Below, one piece after another: positions 36,781 through 43,844 of a stretch of DNA of 43,844 bases. Where the stretch lies: NCBI RefSeq assembly GCF_005887095.1, contig NZ_PNCI01000009.1, forward strand, positions 1-43,844. Reading direction: 5' to 3'. Positions within the stretch are counted from its first letter, which is position 1, and each line of letters starts with the position of its first letter. This stretch comes from Pseudoalteromonas rubra (GTDB lineage Bacteria > Pseudomonadota > Gammaproteobacteria > Enterobacterales > Alteromonadaceae). The position numbers and the translations under genes are program-made. The notes beneath the pieces are model-generated. The model ran no database searches. It worked only from the letters and a program-made list of their open reading frames with translations, and was not told the DNA's origin.

Positions 36781-36993
36781 ATGACAGAACTCGAAAATCG
36801 CGTTAATGAGCTGGAAGCCAAAGTGGCGTTTCAGGACGATACCATAGAGACTTTAAACAATGAGCTGAGTGCGCATCAGGTACGCCTTGCCAAAATGCAG
36901 CGCCAGATTGAATTACTGGCTGAAAAGATTAAAGAAGGTAAAGACTCGGGTATGATGCCGCAGCATCAGGAGCCGCCTCCGCCACACTATTGA
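36781..36993 (+). CDS. slyX: SlyX family coiled-coil protein
   Basis: The 70-residue protein is a single coiled coil (residues about 1-50, MTELENRVNELEAKVAFQDDT) with a proline-rich tail ending QEPPPPHY, as in SlyX. Its role is unknown. It starts two bases after the WD40-like gene, so the two are co-transcribed. In E. coli slyX lies next to fkpA and slyD. Confidence 0.92.
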   Translation: MTELENRVNELEAKVAFQDDTIETLNNELSAHQVRLAKMQRQIELLAEKIKEGKDSGMMPQHQEPPPPHY

Positions 36994-37001
36994 TAGGGTT
37001 A

Positions 37002-37020
37002 CGGAGCCGTTCTGGCTCCG
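37002..37020. terminator. hairpin between slyX and yheV
   Basis: A 7-bp perfect GC-rich stem (CGGAGCC) with a five-base loop lies between the converging stop codons. It has no U tract, so it is a weak terminator candidate for both genes. Confidence 0.6.
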
Positions 37021-37021
37021 A

Positions 37022-37222
37022 TTATTCAGGTCTGAACACACCAATAACCTGTTCAAACTGGCGCGTTGAAGCCTGAACAGCCTCTTTCGGTTGCGTCATG
37101 ATATGACCACACTTCACACATTCAACCTTTTCCACGTCATGCTCTTTGTACAACATCATGACGTCAGCTTCATGACATTCAGGGCAGGATGCTCCTGCAA
37201 TAAAGCGCTTTTTCTTTCTCAC
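37022..37222 (-). CDS. yheV: YheV family putative zinc ribbon protein
   Basis: The 66-residue protein matches E. coli YheV in length and motif order: RKKKRFIAGASCPEC (CPxC), VECVKCGH (CxxC) and the end QVIGVFRPE. The four cysteines form a zinc ribbon. The function is unknown. It is convergent with slyX and divergent from yheS, as part of a conserved yhe neighbourhood. Confidence 0.93.
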   Translation of the reverse strand: MRKKKRFIAGASCPECHEADVMMLYKEHDVEKVECVKCGHIMTQPKEAVQASTRQFEQVIGVFRPE

Positions 37223-37382
37223 CTTTAGTTACCTCAGGTTTGTGGTTCAGTTTACAACTCACAGCATGGGCACTGCGCCCTCTCCGTGTATTTTATCCTA
37301 TATTACTCACTGTTGATACGCTTGGAGTGTCTTCGGGGATCCGTGTTATGATGAGCGCATTATCAAACAGTGATGTAACGGT

Positions 37383-39305
37383 ATGATCCAGCTTTCGACT
37401 ATTGAACTTATGCGCGGTGGTAAAACACTGCTGAAAAATGCCAGTGCCACCTTATTCCCACAACACAAAGTGGGTTTGGTCGGGGCCAATGGCTGTGGCA
37501 AGTCCTCCCTATTTGCTTTGCTCAAATCAGAATTACACCTGGATGCGGGCGAGTTGCAAATCCCGAAAGACTGGTCCATTGCATCTGTAAAACAGGAAAC
37601 CCCGGCACTGGCTGTCAGTGCACTGGAATACGTGCTGCAGGGTCATCCGGAATACTATGCCCTGCGCAGTGCGCTACACAGTGCCGAAGCATCCGGCGAT
37701 GGTGCCGAACAGGCACGCCTGCATCAGCAGATAGAAGTGGTTGGCGGCTATGGTATTGAAGCCAAAGCGGGAGAGCTACTGCATGGCTTAGGGTTTAGCA
37801 ATGCACAACTCAGCGATGCCGTGAGCGCGTTTTCCGGGGGCTGGCGAATGCGTTTGAACCTCGCTCAGGCACTGATCCGCGATGCCGATCTGTTACTGCT
37901 GGATGAGCCAACCAACCACCTTGATCTCGATGCTGTATACTGGCTGGAGCGTTTCTTAAAAGCCTACCAGGGCACGTTAGTGCTGATCTCACACGACCGC
38001 GAATTCCTCGATGCCGTGGTCGATCAGATCTGGCATGTCGACCAGCAACAGCTCAATGTGTATAAAGGCCACTACTCGCAGTTTGAGCGCCAAAAGGCCG
38101 AGCGCATGGCGCAGCAACAGGCGTTATACGAAAAACAACAAGCTACCATCGCTCACCTGGAGCAGTTTATTACCCGTTTCAAAGCCAAAGCGAGTAAAGC
38201 CAAACAAGCACAGAGCCGGGTTAAAGCGCTGGAACGGATGGAAAAACTGGCCCCCGCTCATGCCGACTCGCCGTTCAGTTTTGAGTTTAGCAACCCGGAC
38301 AATATGCCTAACCCGCTGATGACACTGGATCAGGCTCAGGCCGGATATGGTGATGTGACTATCTTACACAAGATCAAACTCAACCTGGTGCCTGGCAGCC
38401 GCATTGCCCTGCTCGGCCGTAACGGTGCCGGTAAGTCAACGCTGATAAAACTGCTTGCAGGTGAGTTGTTACCACAGGCAGGCGAAGTCTTTCAGCATCA
38501 GGGACTGAAAATTGGCTACTTCGCCCAGCACCAGCTGGAGTCGTTGGATCTTTCTGCCAGTGCGGTAACCCACTTACAACGTCTTGATCCTCAGGCCAGC
38601 GAGCAATCACTGCGCGATTTTCTGGGAGGATTTGCGTTTAATGGCGACAAAGCGCTGGAGCCGGTCAAGCCATTTTCCGGTGGTGAAAAAGCGCGCCTGG
38701 TGCTGGCCATGCTGGTCTATCAGAAACCTAACCTGTTATTGCTGGATGAGCCAACCAACCACCTGGATCTGGAGATGCGCCATGCACTGGTCATGGCACT
38801 GCAAGGCTTTGAGGGTGCTATGGTCACCGTCTCGCACGACCGCCACATGCTTAAACACACCGCGGACGAATATTACCTGGTTGACCAGGGCGAGGTAAGT
38901 GCATTTGGCTATGACCTGGATGCCTATTACCAGTGGCTGCTCAACGCCAATAAAGAAGCGGTGCGCAAAGACAGCAGTGAAGACAAAGCCCACTCGAGTG
39001 TGAACCGTAAAGAGCAGAAACGCCTGGAAGCCGAGTTCCGCAAGGCCGTTCAACCGCTGAAGAAGTCGATAGATAAGCTCGAAAAAGAACTGGATAAGCT
39101 CAGCGCTGCACTAGGTGAGGTGGAAACAGCACTGGCCGATAATGACCTGTACTCAGAACAAAACAAGGGCAGACTCAGTGAGCTGCTGGCTCAACAGGCT
39201 AAGCTGACACCCGAGCTGAACGACACAGAGGAAGCCCTGTTGCTGGCACTTGAAGAGCTGGAAGAGAAACAGGCTCACTTCGAGCAAAGTGGCGAAATAT
39301 GCTAG
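37383..39305 (+). CDS. yheS: ABC-F family ATPase YheS
   Basis: The 640-residue cytosolic protein has two ABC ATPase domains without membrane segments: Walker A GANGCGKSS and GRNGAGKST, signature FSGGW and FSGGE, and LLLLDEPTNHLDL twice. An ABC-F linker with charged helices (about 240-290) lies between them, and a coiled-coil C-terminal tail follows. ABC-F proteins bind the ribosomal E site and relieve stalling; the closest type is YheS/Uup. It overlaps the next gene by seven bases. Confidence 0.95.
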   Translation: MIQLSTIELMRGGKTLLKNASATLFPQHKVGLVGANGCGKSSLFALLKSELHLDAGELQIPKDWSIASVKQETPALAVSALEYVLQGHPEYYALRSALHSAEASGDGAEQARLHQQIEVVGGYGIEAKAGELLHGLGFSNAQLSDAVSAFSGGWRMRLNLAQALIRDADLLLLDEPTNHLDLDAVYWLERFLKAYQGTLVLISHDREFLDAVVDQIWHVDQQQLNVYKGHYSQFERQKAERMAQQQALYEKQQATIAHLEQFITRFKAKASKAKQAQSRVKALERMEKLAPAHADSPFSFEFSNPDNMPNPLMTLDQAQAGYGDVTILHKIKLNLVPGSRIALLGRNGAGKSTLIKLLAGELLPQAGEVFQHQGLKIGYFAQHQLESLDLSASAVTHLQRLDPQASEQSLRDFLGGFAFNGDKALEPVKPFSGGEKARLVLAMLVYQKPNLLLLDEPTNHLDLEMRHALVMALQGFEGAMVTVSHDRHMLKHTADEYYLVDQGEVSAFGYDLDAYYQWLLNANKEAVRKDSSEDKAHSSVNRKEQKRLEAEFRKAVQPLKKSIDKLEKELDKLSAALGEVETALADNDLYSEQNKGRLSELLAQQAKLTPELNDTEEALLLALEELEEKQAHFEQSGEIC

Positions 39306-39742
39306 ATGCCGAAGATTTCTGGACCTATGCCTGCACGCACTATGCCCGTGCAGGTATGCAGGACGCACTACTCACGCTACAAGAGGCCGAACACAAAAAT
39401 GTGAACCTGATTTTGTTGCTGATGTACCTCGACGAACTCGGTATCACGCTCACAACTGAGCAATTTGAGGAACTGCACACGAAGTGTGAAGCATTTGACC
39501 ACCGCGTTTTACATCCGCAACGTAAAGTACGCGCCATACTGAAGCAACAGCATAAGCACTATAAGGCTTATGCTGAGCTGCGTCAGCACATGCTCAAAGC
39601 AGAGCTGGCCCAGGAGAAGCTGCAACAGTCTCTGCTTATCGACTATCTCAATCAACACCCTCTGCAGCAAAACCCGTCAACGGACAATCTAAATCACTAC
39701 CTGACACCCGAGCAACAAGCCTGCATCCCTGCAAAAACATGA
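39299..39742 (+). CDS. TIGR02444 (DUF2390) family protein
   Basis: The 147-residue helical protein has the family start (DAEDFWTYACTHYARAGMQDALLTLQE) and NLILLLMYLDELGITL. It is a gammaproteobacterial family of unknown function, commonly found next to yheS. The start ATG overlaps the yheS stop (ATGCTAG), suggesting translational coupling. It is cytosolic, with no membrane segment or signal. Confidence 0.9.
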   Translation: MLDAEDFWTYACTHYARAGMQDALLTLQEAEHKNVNLILLLMYLDELGITLTTEQFEELHTKCEAFDHRVLHPQRKVRAILKQQHKHYKAYAELRQHMLKAELAQEKLQQSLLIDYLNQHPLQQNPSTDNLNHYLTPEQQACIPAKT

Positions 39743-39860
39743 TCGGGATCAAGCAATTTACCAAGTCCCGCATGGGCACTGGTGAAACTTGATCTTGATC
39801 ATATCTGCCTTATGAGTGCTCGACTAAGATTACCTCATCGACAAATCAGGAGGCACAGAC

Positions 39861-40001
39861 ATGAACGTATTCTTCAGAGACTTTTTTACTGACCCAGTGT
39901 TATTTCTCTCTTTCGGCATCTTGGGCGTGGTAATCGTACTGTGTTGTTTCTACGTCTACTACTTCATCAAGAAAGTGCAAGAAGCAGAAGTACCTGAGTA
40001 A
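39861..40001 (+). CDS. 46-residue single-pass membrane protein, DUF3149-like
   Basis: A perfect AGGAGG seven bases before the ATG makes this short frame very likely real. The product MNVFFRDFFTDPVLFLSFGI continues into one strong transmembrane helix (about 15-36) and a short charged tail ending AEVPE. The DPVLFLSF-type start resembles DUF3149, a family of small inner-membrane proteins of unknown function. The 139-base gap before it contains no other gene, and a strong terminator follows. Confidence 0.82.
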   Translation: MNVFFRDFFTDPVLFLSFGILGVVIVLCCFYVYYFIKKVQEAEVPE

Positions 40002-40086
40002 CAGTCGACACTCTTTTATGTTATTCGAAACATGTTGTTAAAACGTTAAGCAATTAGTTCCCGTTCTAGAATTAAGCACGACGCAC

Positions 40087-40123
40087 AAAGCACCTTATCA
40101 GCCCTGCTGGTCGGGTGCTTTTT
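40087..40123 (+). terminator. intrinsic terminator after the small membrane protein gene
   Basis: An AAAGCACC / GGTGCTTT stem with an inner short hairpin in the loop is followed by T5. The remaining gap up to 40310 shows no other gene; the plus frame starting at 40115 is spurious. Confidence 0.82.
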
Positions 40124-40310
40124 ATTATACCAATTTCACTTAATACCTGCTTCGAACATTTTTTGGGTTATTTCCCCCAGTTTGATACACTGATCCCATT
40201 TCAGGCTCATCATACCAGTCTATTCATTGACATCAGACCAGACGATTTTTCTTCTGATTACGTGCATGAGCCTCACTGTCGCAGAGGTATTTACAGGAAA
40301 TACGAACCAC

Positions 40311-41300
40311 ATGTTAAAGCCGTCAGAGTTATCCTTTCAACCCGCCTGGTGGATGCGCAACCGTCACCTGCAAACCATTTTGCCCCGCATGTTCAGGCCA
40401 ACCCTGAAAGCCGATGTGCGCTATGAGCATCTCGACACACCCGATGATGACTTTTTAGAACTGGCCTGGGCCAATGAAGGGGATCAACACGCCCCACTGG
40501 TTGTCGTGCTACATGGACTGGAAGGCAATATCAATAGTTTCTATGCCAAGGGGCTACTCCGCGCCCTGACCGCCACCGGGCTGGATGCCGTGTTGATGCA
40601 TTTTCGCAATTGCTCGCGTCAGGTAAATCGTCAGCCCCGGGCCTACCACAGCGGTGAAACCGGTGACCTGGCATTTTTGCTCCGCACTTTGAAGCAACGT
40701 TTTGCAGATCGCCCTATATACGCCGTGGGATTCTCACTCGGTGGTAATGTACTGGCCAAGTACCTGGGTGAACAAGGTCGTAATAGCCTGCTCGATGGTG
40801 CTGCCGTGATCTCTGCGCCCTATCATTTGTCCTCCTCGTGCCAGGTGATCCGAAAAAGCTGTTTTAAACTGTACCAAAAGTACTTACTTGATCGTATGAA
40901 ACGATCTTTCTCGCGCAAGTTCGATCAAATCGAGCACGCACTCCAGATCGGCCGGGATGAGATACAACAGATCCGCGATCTGTGGCAGTTTGATGAGCGG
41001 ATCACGGCACCATTGCATGGATTTAAAGGTGCTGAAGATTACTACGCCAAGGCCAGTGCTCAACCCTATCTAAAACAGATAGCCACACCAACTTTGCTGA
41101 TCCATGCACAAGATGATCCCATGCTGTCGAGCCGTGCAGTGCCCACTCAGGATCAGATCAGTGATCAGGTTACCCTGGCGGTGTCTCAGCGTGGTGGTCA
41201 TGTCGGCTTTATTGCAGGTCGTAATCCTTTCAAGCCGGTTTTCTGGCTTGAACAGATTGTACCGGCTTATTTGCATTCATTACTCACTCATCGAGTTTAA
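40311..41300 (+). CDS. yheT: alpha/beta hydrolase YheT
   Basis: The 329-residue protein resembles E. coli YheT (340): [17 protein letters not shown] near the start, [18 protein letters not shown] (oxyanion region), the nucleophile elbow GFSLGGN and the late catalytic HVGFI. It is a YheT/ABHD-type esterase with an unknown substrate. The start at 40311 (MLKPSEL) has AGGAAA 11 bases upstream; the 28-codon upstream extension has no homology. It is followed by yheU eight bases later. Confidence 0.92.
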   Translation: MLKPSELSFQPAWWMRNRHLQTILPRMFRPTLKADVRYEHLDTPDDDFLELAWANEGDQHAPLVVVLHGLEGNINSFYAKGLLRALTATGLDAVLMHFRNCSRQVNRQPRAYHSGETGDLAFLLRTLKQRFADRPIYAVGFSLGGNVLAKYLGEQGRNSLLDGAAVISAPYHLSSSCQVIRKSCFKLYQKYLLDRMKRSFSRKFDQIEHALQIGRDEIQQIRDLWQFDERITAPLHGFKGAEDYYAKASAQPYLKQIATPTLLIHAQDDPMLSSRAVPTQDQISDQVTLAVSQRGGHVGFIAGRNPFKPVFWLEQIVPAYLHSLLTHRV

Positions 41301-41307
41301 GAAATTT

Positions 41308-41553
41308 ATGATCATTCCATACCAACAACTGGACCCAACCACACTAAACAACCTGATTGAACATTATGTGCTGCGTGAAGGCACCGACTATGGTGACAGT
41401 GAAGTCAGTACAGAACGCAAAGTCGAGCAGGTCCACACTCAGCTCAAATCGGGTGAAGCCTTGCTGGTGTATTCCGAGCTACACGAGTCCGTGAATATTG
41501 TCTCAAAAGCTCAGTTTCACGCTATGCAGACACAGGAATACGACTACGAATAA
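41308..41553 (+). CDS. yheU: YheU family protein
   Basis: The 81-residue protein starts [20 protein letters not shown] and contains [20 protein letters not shown], matching YheU (72 residues in E. coli). It is a small acidic protein of unknown function. The start follows only a weak AAGAA site seven bases after the yheT stop, so it is probably translated by coupling. Confidence 0.93.
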   Translation: MIIPYQQLDPTTLNNLIEHYVLREGTDYGDSEVSTERKVEQVHTQLKSGEALLVYSELHESVNIVSKAQFHAMQTQEYDYE

Positions 41554-41556
41554 ATG

Positions 41557-41579
41557 CGGTCAGCCTCGCTGGCTGACCG
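41557..41579 (+). terminator. hairpin after yheU
   Basis: A perfect 9-bp GC-rich stem (CGGTCAGCC) with a five-base loop lies four bases after the stop. There is no U tract. Confidence 0.6.
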
Positions 41580-41651
41580 ACAGAATGAATTGTAGATAAG
41601 CGCCAACTTGCTACAATCGACACACACTACAAAGAATAATAAGGTCAATCC

Positions 41652-42836
41652 ATGAAGTTACCCGCTACACTCTGCGCACTGGCTTTAAGCCTGTCGAACG
41701 CCTATGCCAATGATATTCAGGTGTCTGAACGCGCCAGACACATCGCGAAGCAAAATATTCTGATCGATACTCACATCGATGTGCCCTATCGTATTCTGGA
41801 GCACTGGGAAGATGTGACTAAAGCCACCAAAAGCGGCGACTTCGACTACCCTCGCGCTGTGCAAGGTGGCTTGAATGCGCCATTTATGTCGATTTATATT
41901 CCCGCTAACCTGGAGTTTGAAGGCAAAGGCAAGAGTTACCAGCTGGCTAACCAGTTGATCGATGGGATGGAAGCGTTGGCACAACGAGCACCAGATAAGT
42001 TTGCCATGGCCTACAACACCAAAGACATCTATCGCCATTTCCGCGAAAAGAAGATCTCTGTTGCTATGGGCATGGAGAATGGCTCGCCTATCGAAGGCGA
42101 TATGGCCAACCTGAAGCATTTCTTCGACCGTGGCGTGCGCTACATCACACTGGCCCATTCGCAAAGCAACCATATTTCCGACTCGTCATACGATATTCGC
42201 CGTAAATGGAAAGGCCTGAGCCCATTTGGTAAAGAGCTGGTCGTTGAGATGAATAAGATTGGCATGCTGATCGACGTTTCCCATATCTCAGATGCTGCGT
42301 TTTATCAGGTGATGGAGCTGTCTAAAGTGCCTGTGATTGCCTCACACTCATCCTTGCGTAAATACACCCCGGGTTTTGAGCGTAATATGGATGACAAAAT
42401 GCTAAAAGCCCTGAAAAAGAATGGCGGTGTGATTCAAATTAACTTTGGTTCCAGCTTTGTGACCAGCAGCTCACGCGCTTGGTACGACCAACGTAATGAG
42501 GCAGAAGCACAGGCAACCAGTCAGGGTAAGAGTAAAACCGATTTCAGAGCAGCGTATCGTGCGAAAAACCCCTTCCCTTACGCCACCCTAGAGCAAGTAC
42601 TGGATCATATTGACCACGTGGTTAAGCTGATCGGTATCGACCATGTGGGCATTGGCTCTGATTATGACGGTGTGGGTGATTCTCTGCCTATCGGATTAAA
42701 AGATGTTTCAACTTACCCTAACCTGGTACAGGGTCTGTTAGACCGTAACTACACCGAAGGACAGATCAAGAAAATTCTGGGCGGCAACACCCTGCGCGTC
42801 TGGCGTCAGGCTGAAGAATACGCCAAACAGTTTTAA
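41652..42836 (+). CDS. periplasmic membrane dipeptidase, M19 family
   Basis: The 394-residue protein has a signal peptide (about 1-19, NAYA-N). Zinc ligands of the renal dipeptidase fold are visible: LIDTHIDVPYR (His41, Asp43), bridging Glu in AMGMENGSP, His in DVSHISDAAF and ASHSSLRKY, and Asp in HVGIGSDYDGVGD. It hydrolyses dipeptides, sometimes D-containing ones. The gene stands alone with a hairpin at 42845-42867 as terminator. Confidence 0.93.
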   Translation: MKLPATLCALALSLSNAYANDIQVSERARHIAKQNILIDTHIDVPYRILEHWEDVTKATKSGDFDYPRAVQGGLNAPFMSIYIPANLEFEGKGKSYQLANQLIDGMEALAQRAPDKFAMAYNTKDIYRHFREKKISVAMGMENGSPIEGDMANLKHFFDRGVRYITLAHSQSNHISDSSYDIRRKWKGLSPFGKELVVEMNKIGMLIDVSHISDAAFYQVMELSKVPVIASHSSLRKYTPGFERNMDDKMLKALKKNGGVIQINFGSSFVTSSSRAWYDQRNEAEAQATSQGKSKTDFRAAYRAKNPFPYATLEQVLDHIDHVVKLIGIDHVGIGSDYDGVGDSLPIGLKDVSTYPNLVQGLLDRNYTEGQIKKILGGNTLRVWRQAEEYAKQF

Positions 42837-42844
42837 TACCCAGT

Positions 42845-42867
42845 GAGAAGTGGTCACGCCACTTCTC
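42845..42867 (+). terminator. terminator hairpin of the dipeptidase gene
   Basis: A perfect 9-bp stem (GAGAAGTGG / CCACTTCTC) with a five-base loop is followed by a pyrimidine-rich tract (cttctcccc). Confidence 0.7.
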
Positions 42868-43012
42868 CTTCTCCCCCCAAACTCTTTTAGTCACTTTGCC
42901 TCAATTACACTCACAGCTCTTCCATATCCTTAATTAATCAAATAGACTTAATTTGAACAAAAAACGTTCACATATTGGCGAGAGCCTTCAAAAAATAGAT
43001 AAGGAAATATCC

Positions 43013-43246
43013 ATGAAACTGAAAATCAATAAGAAAAAGCTTAAATCACTGACACAGGATAACAAAGTTCAGCTTGAGCAAACTCCTCAGGTAGCCGGCG
43101 CTGGCTTTGGCACAATGACGGGCACCACAAGACCTGGCTCTACATGTCAGGATACATCACGCTGTGCATCGCGCCAGAACTTATCACACTGTTGTAATAT
43201 CACCGCTCAGGCCAGCTGTAATGTTGGTCATAGCTGTCTGTGCTAA
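43013..43246 (+). CDS. candidate class I lanthipeptide precursor
   Basis: The 77-residue peptide has an N-terminal leader of MKLKINKKKLKSLTQ followed by LEQTPQVAGAG (residues about 1-31). This form, basic repeats and then TPQVxGxG, recalls proteobacterial lanthipeptide leaders. The remaining core is rich in Ser/Thr and has seven Cys (45, 51, 60, 61, 69, 75, 77), the residues that form lanthionine rings. I chose the ATG at 43013 with AAGGA seven bases upstream; a 20-codon upstream extension lacks a good site. No LanB, LanC, protease or transporter is in the window. A long hairpin follows at 43260-43292. Confidence 0.72.
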   Translation: MKLKINKKKLKSLTQDNKVQLEQTPQVAGAGFGTMTGTTRPGSTCQDTSRCASRQNLSHCCNITAQASCNVGHSCLC

Positions 43247-43259
43247 TTGAGTGATAAGT

Positions 43260-43292
43260 GCCTTATTCGTGTGTGCAGCACACGAGTAAGGC
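43260..43292 (+). terminator. long hairpin after the peptide gene
   Basis: A 14-bp stem (one G-T wobble) with a five-base loop starts 14 bases after the stop of the peptide gene. It has no U tract, but its length suggests a terminator or a stability element for an abundant short message. Confidence 0.7.
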
Positions 43293-43560
43293 CTACCAGT
43301 CATTCCCGCTAAGGCCGTTGAAAAACCAAGCTCATGATTACTCTCCCCTATCGCATTCGATAACGATCAAAGACACTCAGAAAAAAAACATTAAATTGAA
43401 AGTACAAAGTAACTGTGAGACTAGACGCAGAAGCGCTGAGGCAAATGTAATAAAACTAAAAAAACGTGTTGATGATTGGAGCAATGAGAAAACGAAAACG
43501 GAGAAAAACGAAAATGACAAGTTAAGTTAAATAATGATTGAACAGTGAAAGAGAGCTTAG
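43293..43560. other. gene-free, purine-rich spacer
   Basis: I see no convincing gene here. The plus strand from about 43380 to 43530 is strongly A/G-rich (blocks such as gagaaaacgaaaacggagaa), giving a low-complexity open frame with no ribosome site. It separates the peptide gene from the tRNA-derived repeats. Confidence 0.6.
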
Positions 43561-43563
43561 ATA

Positions 43564-43590
43564 TGAAAAACGCACCGACGACCTTCGGCG
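43564..43590 (-). terminator. terminator of the tRNA transcript, made of tRNA-derived sequence
   Basis: On the minus strand ACGCCGA and TCG-GT-GCGT can pair, with a small bulge, and are followed by T5. The loop and arms coincide with a decayed T-arm copy of the tRNA (43574-43597), about 80 bases after the tRNA 3' end. Confidence 0.5.
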
Positions 43591-43597
43591 TTACCAC
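43574..43597 (-). repeat. tRNA-fMet-derived partial repeat, copy 1
   Basis: This 24-base sequence is identical to 43639-43662. Its first 15 bases (ACCGACGACCTTCGG on the plus strand) equal the T-arm and variable-loop segment of the intact tRNA at 43694-43708. Confidence 0.8.
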
Positions 43598-43638
43598 TCA
43601 TAGAGTGTTTTCGGGAGACCTTGATTTATGAAGAGTGA

Positions 43639-43662
43639 ACCGACGACCTTCGGCGTTACCAC
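43639..43662 (-). repeat. tRNA-fMet-derived partial repeat, copy 2
   Basis: It is identical to copy 1 over 24 bases. It lies ten bases beyond the tRNA 3' end, and the sequence on its left (tcgggagacc) resembles the acceptor end of the tRNA (gcgggagccgg), suggesting a decayed duplicate. Confidence 0.8.
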
Positions 43663-43671
43663 ATAAGGAAG

Positions 43672-43748
<77 letters not shown>

Positions 43749-43790
43749 CCTGTATATTCAGTGTTTTACTTCTACTGAAAGAAGCTGATA

Positions 43791-43844
43791 GCCAGATTTG
43801 AACCGACGACCTTCGGCGATTTTGGAATTAACGAGCCCGACGAA
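43791..43844 (-). pseudogene. disrupted tRNA-fMet copy at the right edge
   Basis: On the minus strand the sequence keeps TCGTCGGGCTC of the D/anticodon arm, then has a replaced and lengthened anticodon loop of about 17 bases. The CCGAAGGTCGTCGGTTCAAATC segment is retained with the T-arm, but the acceptor 3' part is lost (43785-43793). It cannot fold into a normal tRNA. It may continue beyond the window. Confidence 0.7.

Noticed and set aside
40115..40426. 103-codon plus-strand frame before yheT
   Set aside because: It starts inside a terminator with a non-AUG codon and overlaps yheT in another frame; no family features.
41104..41307. Long N-terminal extension of yheU overlapping yheT
   Set aside because: The extension is translated from another frame of yheT; YheU homology begins exactly at the ATG at 41308.
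42953..43012. Upstream in-frame start of the peptide gene
   Set aside because: The 20-codon extension lacks a ribosome site, while the ATG at 43013 has AAGGA and yields a typical leader start.
43258..43530. 90-codon open frame after the peptide gene
   Set aside because: It has a non-AUG start, no ribosome site, begins inside the hairpin at 43260-43292 and is low-complexity and lysine-rich from the purine-rich strand.

Overview
The window reads as chromosomal DNA of a marine gammaproteobacterium of the Alteromonadales, most likely Pseudoalteromonas. The ribosomal proteins, RpoA, SpeA, PurT and Rsd are close to their gammaproteobacterial forms. The slyX/yheV/yheS/yheT/yheU and hemE/rsd neighbourhoods resemble E. 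coli gene order, and the C-terminal accessory genes have a marine flavour. The genus is inferred from overall resemblance, not from a database search.

Layout. Bases 1-351 (minus) carry tandem rRNA-type promoters and a boxA leader; the 16S gene should begin just beyond the left edge. A small outer-membrane barrel gene (517-1107, plus) converges on a long minus-strand ribosomal block, 1181-9660: rplN-rplX-rplE-rpsN-rpsH-rplF-rplR-rpsE-rpmD-rplO-secY-rpmJ (spc operon), then rpsM-rpsK-rpsD-rpoA-rplQ (alpha operon). The S10 operon that often precedes rplN is absent; a polysaccharide deacetylase gene lies there instead. 

9970-18080 holds envelope and metabolic genes: deacetylase, AsmA-like protein, a conserved unknown, a TorF-type porin, and a minus-strand run of FAH hydrolase, purT and a YdhF-like reductase. 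18273-24843 is the most distinctive stretch. It has an iodotyrosine-deiodinase-like flavoprotein, then an ArsR-family gene whose two cysteines have the spacing of persulfide sensors (SqrR/BigR/HlyU). This regulator is translationally coupled to an RND pump and its adaptor, and is divergent from a split YgaP-like pair (DUF2892 membrane protein plus rhodanese). Two stacked inverted repeats lie between the divergent units. Next come a decayed serine-hydrolase fragment, a periplasmic solute-binding protein, a YbdG-like MscS channel coupled to two tandem YihG-like acyltransferases, and divergent speA/speE.

32430-42836 is housekeeping: hemE, a likely unannotated small RNA, rsd, fkpA, a WD40-like lipoprotein, slyX, yheV, yheS, a TIGR02444 gene, a 46-residue membrane protein, yheT, yheU and an M19 dipeptidase. 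The right end (43013-43844) has a cysteine-rich peptide that looks like a class I lanthipeptide precursor with no modification enzyme in view, then an initiator tRNA gene surrounded by decayed partial copies of itself.

Best candidates for new biology are the orphan lanthipeptide precursor, the persulfide-sensor-controlled efflux module, the deiodinase-like enzyme, the candidate small RNA between hemE and rsd, and the tRNA-fMet-derived repeats.
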